The notes beneath the pieces are model-generated. The model saw nothing but the letters and a program-made list of their open reading frames with translations, had not been told where the DNA came from and searched no databases. A stretch of 64,000 nucleotides of DNA, from assembly GCF_008642355.1 (NCBI RefSeq), contig NZ_CP029193.1, forward strand, positions 2,132,001 to 2,196,000. The letters run 5' to 3'. Shown in pieces: positions 8,161 to 15,990 of the stretch. Numbering within the stretch: the stretch's first letter is position 1; the number at the start of each line of letters is the position of its first letter. The stretch comes from Streptomyces venezuelae. Lineage in GTDB: Bacteria > Actinomycetota > Actinomycetes > Streptomycetales > Streptomycetaceae. A program made the position numbers and the translations under genes.

Positions 8161-9387
8161 GTGGAACTGACTCTGCTCGGCACCGGCGCCCCCGGCGGAC
8201 TGCCGCTCCCCGACTGCCCCTGCGCGGCGTGCGCGACCGCGCTCGGCCCCGCGGCGCGCGCCGCCACCGCGCTCCTCGTGGACGGCGTCCTGCTGCTCGA
8301 CCTCACCCCCGGTGCCGCCTTCGCGGCCGCCCGTGCCGGGCACTCGCTCGGCGGGGTGCGCCAGGTGCTGCTCTCGCATCCGCACGACGGGCCCGCCGTG
8401 GAGGTGCCTGCGGGGCTGCCGCAGCCGGGGCGGGTCGCCGACGGGCGGGAGCTCGCGCTGCTCACCGGGCACCGGGTGCGCACGGTGGCACTGGACGCGC
8501 CGGGGTCCGGGTACGAGGTGACGGGACCTGACGGCGAGCGGCTGCTGTATCTGCCGCCGGGCGGGGCACCCGCCGGGCTCGGCGAGGGGAACGGGGCCGG
8601 GCAGGGACACGGCGCGCGGTCCCCGTACGAGATGGTCGTCGCCGATGTGCTGGGGCGGCCGGACGGGCTCGCCCGGCTGCGGGCGGCCGGGGCCGTCGGG
8701 CCGACCACCGACGTGGTCGCGGTGCACATCGGACACGAGGCGCCGCCGGGGCCGGAACTGACGCGCCGTCTGGCCGCCGCCGGGGCGCGCGCCGTGCCCG
8801 ACGGGTCGACGCTCGTGGTCGGCGCCTACGAGGACGTACCGGACGTACCGCGCAGGACGCTGGTCCTCGGTGGCGCGCGGTCGGGCAAGTCCGTGGAGGC
8901 CGAGCGGCGTCTGGAGGCCTTTCCCGAGGTGCTGTACGTGGCGACCGGCGGGACCAGGAACGGTGACACCGAGTGGACGCGGCGGGTGAGCGTGCACCGC
9001 GAGCGCCGCCCCGGTTCGTGGCGTACGACGGAGACGTGCGATCTCGTCCCGCTGCTCGCCGAGGACGGTCCCCCGCTCCTCGTCGACTGTCTGTCGCTGT
9101 GGCTGACGCACGTCATGGACGAGGTGAAGGCGTGGGACGACGACGAGTGGGCGGGCGGCGGTGAGCGGGAGCTGCGGCGGCGGGTCGTCGAACTCGCGGA
9201 GGCGGTGCGGGCGACCCGGCGCACGGTGGTCGCCGTGTCGAACGAGGTCGGCTCCGGCATCGTCCCGGCGACCGCGTCGGGCCGCCGCTACCGCGACGAA
9301 CTGGGCCGCCTGAACACGCTGTTCGCCGCCGAGTGCGAGCACGTGCTGCTCGTGGTGGCGGGGCAGGCACTGGCGCTGCGCGGCTGA
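8161..9387 (+). CDS. cobU: Adenosylcobinamide kinase/guanylyltransferase CobU with N-terminal MBL-like domain
   Basis: The C-terminal part (about residues 230-408) is CobU: P-loop GGARSGKS at residues 237-244, then VDCLSLWLTH and SNEVGSGIVP. CobU phosphorylates adenosylcobinamide and attaches GMP, activating it for CobS. The first 225 residues (LTLLGTGAPGGLPLPDC, then LSHPHDGPA) look like a metallo-beta-lactamase fold of the PhnP/RNase Z kind in which the HxHxDH metal site is degenerate. The GTG start at 8161 follows GGGAGG by 8 nt; longer in-frame starts at 7861 run antisense to the neighbouring gene. cobT and cobS lie at 10.6 and 15.1 kb on the same strand. Confidence 0.9.
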   Translation: MELTLLGTGAPGGLPLPDCPCAACATALGPAARAATALLVDGVLLLDLTPGAAFAAARAGHSLGGVRQVLLSHPHDGPAVEVPAGLPQPGRVADGRELALLTGHRVRTVALDAPGSGYEVTGPDGERLLYLPPGGAPAGLGEGNGAGQGHGARSPYEMVVADVLGRPDGLARLRAAGAVGPTTDVVAVHIGHEAPPGPELTRRLAAAGARAVPDGSTLVVGAYEDVPDVPRRTLVLGGARSGKSVEAERRLEAFPEVLYVATGGTRNGDTEWTRRVSVHRERRPGSWRTTETCDLVPLLAEDGPPLLVDCLSLWLTHVMDEVKAWDDDEWAGGGERELRRRVVELAEAVRATRRTVVAVSNEVGSGIVPATASGRRYRDELGRLNTLFAAECEHVLLVVAGQALALRG

Positions 9388-9400
9388 CGTCCCGTATCCG

Positions 9401-10456
9401 CTAGGCGCCTCTGCGGGCGATGATCCGGTAGGTGTTGGAGAAGCCGGTGCGGGTGAGCAGAGGGCACAGGAGCGTGTCGAGGGTACGGGCGAGGACAAGG
9501 AGCGGGACGGTCGCCCACCAGGCGGCCTGCCGCAGGCGGAGCCGGAGCGGGGACACGGCCTTGGCGCGCCACGGCACGTCGGGGGCGGGGATGCGGCCGT
9601 TGACGAACAGCGCGACGGCTGAGGCCAGGTCGAGCGGTACGTGCGGTGCGCGGCGCTCGACGCCGACGACCGTGAAGCCGAGTCTCTCCAGCTCCACGCG
9701 GAGGTTGGCGAGCGGCACGAGGTGCAGGTGCCGCGGCTGGCCGTACGACGCCCACCACTTGCCGAGCAGCCGGGCGTAGCGGCACCGCGGGTCGGGGGCC
9801 TCGATCATCAGGTGCCCGCCGGGGCGCAGCACCGTGCGCGCGGCCCTGAGCTCCGCGCGCGGGTCGGGGGCGTGCTGGAGGGTGTGGAACATGCTCAGCG
9901 CGTCGTAGCGGCCCGCGAGGGGTGCGGCGAGCGTGGTGAGGGAGCCCCGGTGGCCCTCCTCGATGCGGCCGCGCCGCAGCCCCTCCAGGACACCGGCGCC
10001 CGCGTCGAGGCCGTCGAAGGAGGTGTAGGGCAGGACCTGCCTGGCAAGCGCCGGGAAGTGCGCCGCACCGGTGCCGACGTCCAGCCAGCACTCGGGCTCG
10101 TCGAGGGCGCCGAGCGCGCGGGCACGGCCGTGGGCGCGGGCGCGGACCCGGGCGTGGGAGAGCCGGGGCAGGACGGATCCCTCGCGTGCGTCCCTGCGGT
10201 AGAAGGCGAGGCCTTCGGGGGTGAGGCGGGGGTTCTGGAAGCAGTGGCCGCAGTCGCCGCACCGGTCGAGCCGGAAGTTTCCCGGCTTGTGCTGGACCAG
10301 GTCGGCGGTGCGCAGCCGCGCCCGCAGCCGCTCGGAACCGCACCAGGGACAGTCGGTGCGACGCGGCTCGTGGAACCGCTCGGTGCCCTGGGCGAGTTCG
10401 GCGAGGTAGACGGAGCGCCGGGCGGCGACTCGGTGGGCGACGGCATCCGTGGTCAT
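9401..10456 (-). CDS. Class I SAM-dependent methyltransferase with N-terminal zinc ribbon
   Basis: A 351-residue protein. An N-terminal zinc-ribbon-like module has cysteines at 36, 39, 66 and 69 (CPWC and CGDC), followed by a methyltransferase domain with motif I WLDVGTGAAHFP at about 129 and FHTLQHAPDPRAEL at the position of the carboxymethyl-binding loop. This arrangement (zinc ribbon, then methyltransferase_11/23) is common in C-methyltransferases and in uncharacterised actinobacterial proteins. AGGAG precedes the ATG by 7 nt. It is inserted between cobU and cobT on the opposite strand; I see no sign that it acts on a corrinoid. Substrate unknown. Confidence 0.8.
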   Translation of the reverse strand: MTTDAVAHRVAARRSVYLAELAQGTERFHEPRRTDCPWCGSERLRARLRTADLVQHKPGNFRLDRCGDCGHCFQNPRLTPEGLAFYRRDAREGSVLPRLSHARVRARAHGRARALGALDEPECWLDVGTGAAHFPALARQVLPYTSFDGLDAGAGVLEGLRRGRIEEGHRGSLTTLAAPLAGRYDALSMFHTLQHAPDPRAELRAARTVLRPGGHLMIEAPDPRCRYARLLGKWWASYGQPRHLHLVPLANLRVELERLGFTVVGVERRAPHVPLDLASAVALFVNGRIPAPDVPWRAKAVSPLRLRLRQAAWWATVPLLVLARTLDTLLCPLLTRTGFSNTYRIIARRGA

Positions 10457-10614
10457 GGTCGCACTCCTGGAAGAAGCCGGGACAAACAGGAAAGTAAAGG
10501 CAGGTAAGGGACCATTCCCGCATTTGCGGTGCCGTCATGCGGCGATGCCCTGCCGGACGCGGCTCGCAGGGCCGTTCGAGCGACATCCGTGCCGCTCCCG
10601 GTACTGTTCGGCGA

Positions 10615-11718
10615 ATGAGCTCGCTGAATCTCGACGACTTCACCGACCTGATCGAGCGGCCCGACGGCGGGGTCCGCCGCGACGCCGAGGAACGCCGGGA
10701 GCGGCAGTCCGTGCCACCCGGCTCGCTGGGCCGTCTCGACGAGCTCGGCGAGTGGCTCGCGGCGGCCCAGTCCGCGGTGCCGGTGCGACCGGTCGAGCAG
10801 CCGCGCGTGGTCCTCTTCGCGGGTGACCACGGCGTCTCCGAGCTGGGTGTGTCGGCGCGGCCCGCGGGCGGCGCCGCCGCTCTCGTGCGTTCCGTGCTGG
10901 CCGGTGAGACCCCGGCGGCCGTCCTCGCGCGGCGCCTGGAGGTACCGGTCCGCGTCGTCGACATGGCACTGGACTGCGACCCCGCGGAGCTGCCCGCCGA
11001 GGTGGCGGGCCACCGGGTGCGGCGCGGTTCCGGCCGGATCGACGTCGAGGACGCGCTGACCGCCGAGGAGGCCGAGCAGGCGCTGCGCGCGGGCATGGCC
11101 GTCGCCGACGAGGAGGCGGACTCGGGCACCGATCTTGTCGTCCTCGGCGATGTGAGCGTGGGCGGCACGACGCCCGCCGCGACGCTGGTCGCCGCGTTGT
11201 GCGGGACCGACGCCTCGGTGGTGACCGGGCGGGGCGGCGAGCCCATCGACGACCTGGCGTGGATGCGCAAGTGCGCGGTGGTGCGGGACGCGCTGCGGCG
11301 GGCCAGGCCCGTGCTCGGCGACCAACTGGAGCTGCTGGCGGCGGTGGGCGGCGCGGACGTCGCGGCGATGACGGGCTTCCTGCTGCAGTGCGCGGTGCGC
11401 CGCACGCCGGTGATCCTGGACGGTGTCGTCGCGTCGGCGGCCGCCCTGGTGGCCCAGCGGGTCGCCTTCCGGGCGCCGGACTGGTGGCTCGCGGGGCACG
11501 ACAGCGGGGAGCCCGCGCAGAGCAAGGCGCTCGACCGGATGGCGCTTGATCCCCTGCTCTCGCACGGCGTGAAGGTCGGCGAGGGCGCGGGCGCGCTGCT
11601 GGCGCTGCCGCTGGTGCAGGCCGCGGCCGCGCTGGCGGCGGAGCTGCCGGAGCGGAAGCCCGAGGCGGCGGAGACGTCCGCGGCGCCCGAGACGACCGAG
11701 GCGCCCGCAGAGGGTTAG
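10615..11718 (+). CDS. cobT: Nicotinate-nucleotide-dimethylbenzimidazole phosphoribosyltransferase CobT
   Basis: CobT transfers ribose phosphate from nicotinate mononucleotide to dimethylbenzimidazole, forming alpha-ribazole phosphate for the lower ligand of cobalamin. The 367-residue protein shows SVPPGSLGRLDELGEW, FAGDHGVS, LGDVSVGGTTPAA, LDGVVASAAALVA and KVGEGAGALL with the likely catalytic Glu at about 323; the C-terminal 35 residues are an unconserved Pro/Glu/Thr tail. ATG at 10615 gives the family start; there is no clear ribosome binding site, and TACTGT at 10602-10607 would place the transcript start at or next to the ATG, so the message may be leaderless. Confidence 0.93.
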   Translation: MSSLNLDDFTDLIERPDGGVRRDAEERRERQSVPPGSLGRLDELGEWLAAAQSAVPVRPVEQPRVVLFAGDHGVSELGVSARPAGGAAALVRSVLAGETPAAVLARRLEVPVRVVDMALDCDPAELPAEVAGHRVRRGSGRIDVEDALTAEEAEQALRAGMAVADEEADSGTDLVVLGDVSVGGTTPAATLVAALCGTDASVVTGRGGEPIDDLAWMRKCAVVRDALRRARPVLGDQLELLAAVGGADVAAMTGFLLQCAVRRTPVILDGVVASAAALVAQRVAFRAPDWWLAGHDSGEPAQSKALDRMALDPLLSHGVKVGEGAGALLALPLVQAAAALAAELPERKPEAAETSAAPETTEAPAEG

Positions 11719-11815
11719 CCTGCGACCGAGCCGTCCGGCGGGCGCGGGACCGGGACACCCGGCGAGAGCGAACCGGACAGAACCCGCCGGATCATCTCCA
11801 ATGGCCCGCTGCCCA

Positions 11816-11821
11816 TATGAT
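11816..11821 (+). promoter_or_regulatory. Candidate -10 element giving a near-leaderless mRNA
   Basis: TATGAT is a strong -10 match placed so that transcription would start one or two bases before the ATG at 11830. No good -35 is seen and no ribosome binding site precedes the ATG, which is consistent with a leaderless message. Inference only. Confidence 0.35.
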
Positions 11822-11829
11822 CCCTTTTC

Positions 11830-13596
11830 ATGGGAGATGAGCAGGTCGTCGCCGGGCGACAGAAATCACGCACCGTCATACAGCGCCGTGCCGCGGGATT
11901 CGCCGTGTGGTACCTCCGGGTCGTCACGTTCATCAACTTCCTGAGCGCGGTCTGGGTCTCCCTCGGGCAGGACCTGCGGCAGCACAACACGGAGAACTAC
12001 TTCACGCCGTACATGCTGACCGCCGGCTTCGCGTCGGGGGCGTTCACGCTGTTCCTGGCGATCACCATGCGGCGCCGCAAGCGCGCCGCGTGGATCCTCA
12101 ACCTGGTGCTCGGCGGGCTCTTCCTGCTGTTGTTCGCCTTCGCGATGCTCTTCCCGGAGGTGCGTGCGTACGCGCAGAACTGGATCTCCCTGATCCTGAC
12201 CGCCGCCTTCGTCGCCGCGCTCGTCGTCGGCCGCCGCGAGTTCTACGCCAAGGGCGACCGCTCCAACCCGAAGCTGGCCTCGGCCGTCGCGGCCGGCGGA
12301 CTCCTGGTGACCTCGCTGATCGCCGCGCTGCTCGTCACCGCCACCAACACCGCGCACGACGACTACCGCTCGACGTTCCTGGACCGCTGGCGGTACGGCA
12401 CCATGCGCCTGGTCTCGCTGGCCGCCGACGACCAGCGCTTCGAAGGCATCACCACGCCCGGCTGGGTCAACGTCGCCATCAACATCCTGAGCGCACTGCT
12501 GCTCTGCGCCGTGCTGTACGCGGCGTTCCGCTCCCGCCGGGCGGTCGACCCGCTCACCGAGGACGACGAGGAGCGGCTGCGCGCACTGCTCGACCGGTAC
12601 GGCGACCGCGACTCCCTCGGCTACTTCTCGCTGCGCCGCGAGAAGAGCGTCGTGTGGTCCCCCACCGGCAAGGCGGCCGTCGCGTACCGCGTCGTCGGCG
12701 GTGTCTCCCTGGCCTCCGGCGACCCCATCGGCGACCCCGAGGCGTGGCCCGGTGCCATCGAGCCCTGGCTGGAGGAGGCCCGTGAGCACGGCTGGATCCC
12801 CGCCGTGATGGGCGCCGGCGAGGAGGCGGGCACGATCTACGCCCGGCACGGCCTCGACGCCCTGGAGCTGGGCGACGAAGCCATCGTCGACATCGCCGAG
12901 TTCACCCTCGACGGGCGGGCCATGCGCACCGTCAGGCAGGCGTACAACCGCGTGAAGCGCGCCGGTTACACGGTCCGCATCCGCCGCCACGAGGACATCC
13001 CCGCCGACGAGATGGCGGCCCTCCTGGAGCGCGCCGACGACTGGCGCGACGGCGCCACCGAACGCGGCTTCTCGATGGCGCTCGGGCGGCTGGGCGACCC
13101 GGCGGACGGCCGCTGCGTGATGCTCGAATGCACGGACGGCGACGGCGCGTTGCGGGCGCTGCTCTCCTTCGTCCCGTGGGGGCCGCACGGCCTCTCCCTC
13201 GACCTGATGCGCCGTGACCGGGACGCGGAGAACGGCCTGATGGAGTTCATGGTCATCGAACTCCTGCAGCGCGCCCCCGAGATCAAGATCACTCAGGTGT
13301 CGCTCAACTTCGCGATGTTCAGGTCGGTCTTCGAACGTGGCTCGCGGCTCGGCGCGGGACCGGTCCTGCGCCTGTGGCGGTCGCTGCTCAGCTTCTTCTC
13401 CCGGTGGTGGCAGATCGAGTCCCTCTACCGCGCCAACGCCAAGTACCGGCCGATCTGGGAGCCCCGGTTCCTCCTCTTCGAGAAGAGCGTCGACCTGCTG
13501 CGCATCGGTGTCGCCTCCGGCCGCGCGGAGGGCTTCCTGGAAGCGCCGGGCCTGCCGAAGTGGCTGCACCGCAAACACCTGGAGTCGAGACGATGA
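11830..13596 (+). CDS. MprF-like membrane protein with phosphatidylglycerol lysyltransferase (DUF2156) domain
   Basis: A 588-residue protein with about six membrane segments in residues 25-240 followed by a cytosolic GNAT-like DUF2156 domain (about 245-575; YFSLRREKSVVWSP, GDPIGDPEAW, SLDLMRRD). This is the MprF/LysX architecture: the domain moves an aminoacyl group from tRNA to phosphatidylglycerol, lowering the surface negative charge. No lysyl-tRNA synthetase domain is fused, unlike mycobacterial LysX. The lipid or amino acid used cannot be read here. TATGAT at 11816-11821 lies 8 nt before the ATG, so the message may be leaderless or nearly so. The next gene overlaps by 4 nt (ATGA). Confidence 0.85.
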   Translation: MGDEQVVAGRQKSRTVIQRRAAGFAVWYLRVVTFINFLSAVWVSLGQDLRQHNTENYFTPYMLTAGFASGAFTLFLAITMRRRKRAAWILNLVLGGLFLLLFAFAMLFPEVRAYAQNWISLILTAAFVAALVVGRREFYAKGDRSNPKLASAVAAGGLLVTSLIAALLVTATNTAHDDYRSTFLDRWRYGTMRLVSLAADDQRFEGITTPGWVNVAINILSALLLCAVLYAAFRSRRAVDPLTEDDEERLRALLDRYGDRDSLGYFSLRREKSVVWSPTGKAAVAYRVVGGVSLASGDPIGDPEAWPGAIEPWLEEAREHGWIPAVMGAGEEAGTIYARHGLDALELGDEAIVDIAEFTLDGRAMRTVRQAYNRVKRAGYTVRIRRHEDIPADEMAALLERADDWRDGATERGFSMALGRLGDPADGRCVMLECTDGDGALRALLSFVPWGPHGLSLDLMRRDRDAENGLMEFMVIELLQRAPEIKITQVSLNFAMFRSVFERGSRLGAGPVLRLWRSLLSFFSRWWQIESLYRANAKYRPIWEPRFLLFEKSVDLLRIGVASGRAEGFLEAPGLPKWLHRKHLESRR

Positions 13597-14282
13597 GTGC
13601 CCTGGCCCGCCGCGCCCGCGCCGAGTGGGGAGAGCTCTTCTCCACCGTGCGCGGCGCGCTCGCCGCCCGACGGTGGCGGGCCGTGCCCATGACGCTGGCC
13701 GCGGTCTGCCTCACCGCGCTCTTCCAGTACGCGCAGAACCAGCCGTGGGGTTACCGGTTCGTCCAGAACATCGGCTGCGTGCGCGCCGAGGACCCGCTCC
13801 CGCTCGCCCTGCTCCGCACCCCGCTCTCCCTCTTCGTGCCCGCGCTCGACCTGCCCGTGTGGGGCGCGCTGGTGCAGATCCTGCTCGTCTTCGGGATCGC
13901 GGAGATCTGTCTGGGCCGGTGGCGCACGCTCCTCATCGCGTACGTGGCCACGCTCGCCGGAACGCTCTACGCGCGCGTGGCCATCGAACTGGGGCCGGAC
14001 AACCCGATCGGTCTCCCCGCGTCCGACGCGCAGGTCGTCGACACCGGTCCGTCCGCCGCCGTCGTGGGCCTCGCCGTCTTCGTGTGCCTGCGCTACCGCG
14101 CGTACTTCACCGCCGTCCTGGTCGCCGTCCTGATGGTCGTCGAGGTGCTGTTCAAGGACAACCTCGCGGGCAAGGAGCACCTGGCCGCCATCGCCGCCGT
14201 GCTCGTGCTGTGCGCGCTCTCGGCACCGCGTCACCGGGGCGGCGGCGCCCGGTCCGGTGTGAAGCCGCCGATCCAGTCCTGA
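13593..14282 (+). CDS. Rhomboid-like membrane protein
   Basis: A 229-residue protein with about six hydrophobic segments. Ser154 in TGPSAAVVGLA and His196 in KEHLAAIAA are placed as the catalytic Ser (GxS) and His of rhomboid intramembrane proteases, which makes a rhomboid-like protein the best reading; activity is not certain since the family includes inactive members. The ATG overlaps the stop of the MprF-like gene (ATGA), so the two are cotranslated. The 3' end overlaps the convergent gene at 14231 by 52 bp. Confidence 0.65.
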   Translation: MSALARRARAEWGELFSTVRGALAARRWRAVPMTLAAVCLTALFQYAQNQPWGYRFVQNIGCVRAEDPLPLALLRTPLSLFVPALDLPVWGALVQILLVFGIAEICLGRWRTLLIAYVATLAGTLYARVAIELGPDNPIGLPASDAQVVDTGPSAAVVGLAVFVCLRYRAYFTAVLVAVLMVVEVLFKDNLAGKEHLAAIAAVLVLCALSAPRHRGGGARSGVKPPIQS

Positions 14283-14986
14283 AGCCTGCGGCGCGGCCCC
14301 GTCCAGCGGCGGTCGTGCCGGAAGGCCCGCAGTCCCGCACGCGCGCGTGCCCTGGGCCGGTTGCGGTAGAACCGCCGCGCCCACGCCGACCCCGGCCGGG
14401 CCAGGCGGACCGCGCCGACCAGCGCGACGAACGGCACCACCATGCCGATCAGGGCGGTGCGCAGCTTGCCCTTGAGGAGCGCGATGAGGGAGAACGCGCA
14501 GTTGATGCCGACGTTCAGCGCGAACAGCGCCCTGTTGTGCCGCTCCATCGGCGTCAGGTCGTTCACCCCGAACGGCGTGAAACCGGTGAGCACGAGCACC
14601 ACCAGGGCGGCCGTGAGCATGACGACCTCCACGCTCTTGCGGCCCTGCTCGCTCCAGTACACGTCGTCGAGGTGGAGGATCAGCGCGAACTCGTCGAGCA
14701 CGAGCCCGGCGCCGATCCCGAAGATGACGGCGGCGTACAGCGGCCCCACGCCGTGTCGCCCCGCGGCCACCGCCCAGAACCCGCCGACCAGCATGAGGAA
14801 GATGCCCGGCACGACGTGGTGGATGTGCACGTCCCCCGTGCTGATGTTCCGGAACGGCCCCTTGCCCGCCCTGATGAGCCGCGTGATGGTCCGGGTGACC
14901 AGGAACGACCCGACGAACGAGACCAGCGCGAGCAGAAGCGGCAGCTTCCCCGGCTCGACGATGTTCCGGTACCACCAGTCGTTCAT
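14231..14986 (-). CDS. Multi-pass membrane protein with conserved His/Asp motifs, function unknown
   Basis: A 251-residue protein with about six membrane segments. Polar motifs sit inside or next to the membrane: VHIHHVVPG with His54, His56 and His57, and LDEFALILHLDDVYW with Asp98, Glu99, His105, Asp107 and Asp108. Clustered His and acidic residues of this kind usually bind metal, as in membrane hydroxylases or hydrolases, but I do not recognise a named family. The tail is basic (RNRPRARARAG and following). The gene is convergent with the rhomboid-like gene and the two overlap by 52 bp at their 3' ends; both frames look protein-like across the overlap. Confidence 0.7.
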   Translation of the reverse strand: MNDWWYRNIVEPGKLPLLLALVSFVGSFLVTRTITRLIRAGKGPFRNISTGDVHIHHVVPGIFLMLVGGFWAVAAGRHGVGPLYAAVIFGIGAGLVLDEFALILHLDDVYWSEQGRKSVEVVMLTAALVVLVLTGFTPFGVNDLTPMERHNRALFALNVGINCAFSLIALLKGKLRTALIGMVVPFVALVGAVRLARPGSAWARRFYRNRPRARARAGLRAFRHDRRWTGPRRRLQDWIGGFTPDRAPPPR

Positions 14987-15073
14987 GCGGCCCGCCAGAC
15001 GTCCATGCGCCCATCCTCCGTCCCGGAAGAGTGATCCGCAGGCCGGAACGTTCCCGCGGGGTAGCCTGCCGCG

Positions 15074-15856
15074 GTGTCCAGAACCTCCCCCGCCGACGGC
15101 ATACGTTTCGCCTTCGGCACCCTCACCGCGCTGCCCGTCCGCCTCACCCGATGGGACCGCACGGCCGCCCGCGCCGGCATGCAGTGCGCGCCCCTCGCGG
15201 GACTGGTCGTCGGCCTCTGCGCGGCGGGCGTCGGCGGCGCCCTGACGGCCCTCGGCGCGGGCCCCCTGCTCGCCGCCACCGCGACCGCGGCGGCCCCCGC
15301 CGCCCTCACCCGCGGCCTGCACCTCGACGGGCTCGCCGACACCGCCGACGGCCTCGGCAGCGCCAAGCCCGCCGACGACGCGCTGCGCATCATGAAGCAG
15401 TCCGACATCGGCCCCTTCGGCGTCATCACCCTGCTCTTCGTGCTGCTCGCGCAGGTGGCGGTGCTCTTCCAGCTGTACGAGGCGTCGTGGGCGCGCGGCG
15501 CCTTCGCCGCCGTCGTCTCGGCGACCGCCGCGCGCCTCGCCCTCACCGTCGCCGCCCGCGACGGAGTGCCACCGGCGCGCCCCGAAGGGCTCGGCGCCGC
15601 CGTCGCCGGAGTGGTCCCGCGCGCCCGTGCGGCCGGGGTCGCCGTCCTCGTCGTGGCCGCCGCCGCGGGGGCCGGTCTGCTCTTCGGTCCCGCCGGTGCC
15701 GTGCGGGGCGCGGCGGCCGTCGTCCTCGCCCTCGGCGCCGCCGAGTTGCTGCTCCGGCACTGCGTCCGGCGGTTCGGCGGGGTCACCGGCGACGTCTTCG
15801 GCGGCCTCGCGGAGACAGCGGCGACCGGCACCCTGATCGTGCTCGCCCTGGGCTGA
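15074..15856 (+). CDS. cobS: Adenosylcobinamide-GDP ribazoletransferase (cobalamin synthase) CobS
   Basis: CobS joins adenosylcobinamide-GDP to alpha-ribazole (phosphate), the last step of cobalamin assembly, at the membrane. The 260-residue protein is strongly hydrophobic and has the family hallmark DGLADTADGLG starting at Asp85, with RIMKQSDIGPFG shortly after. It starts at GTG 15074 (VSRTSPADG). TAGCCT at 15062-15067 is 6 nt upstream of that codon and no ribosome binding site is present, so the transcript may be leaderless. cobU and cobT are upstream on the same strand but separated by unrelated genes. Confidence 0.93.
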   Translation: MSRTSPADGIRFAFGTLTALPVRLTRWDRTAARAGMQCAPLAGLVVGLCAAGVGGALTALGAGPLLAATATAAAPAALTRGLHLDGLADTADGLGSAKPADDALRIMKQSDIGPFGVITLLFVLLAQVAVLFQLYEASWARGAFAAVVSATAARLALTVAARDGVPPARPEGLGAAVAGVVPRARAAGVAVLVVAAAAGAGLLFGPAGAVRGAAAVVLALGAAELLLRHCVRRFGGVTGDVFGGLAETAATGTLIVLALG

Positions 15857-15990
15857 CGCCGGCCCCACCCCGCGCTCCCACCGCGCCGAACACACACAGT
15901 GAGGCGCACCGCAGCGCTCACGGGCGTAGGCTCGCGACGGGCTCACCACCCACAGCCCGACGAAACTCACTGAAAGAGGACCTCACCACC

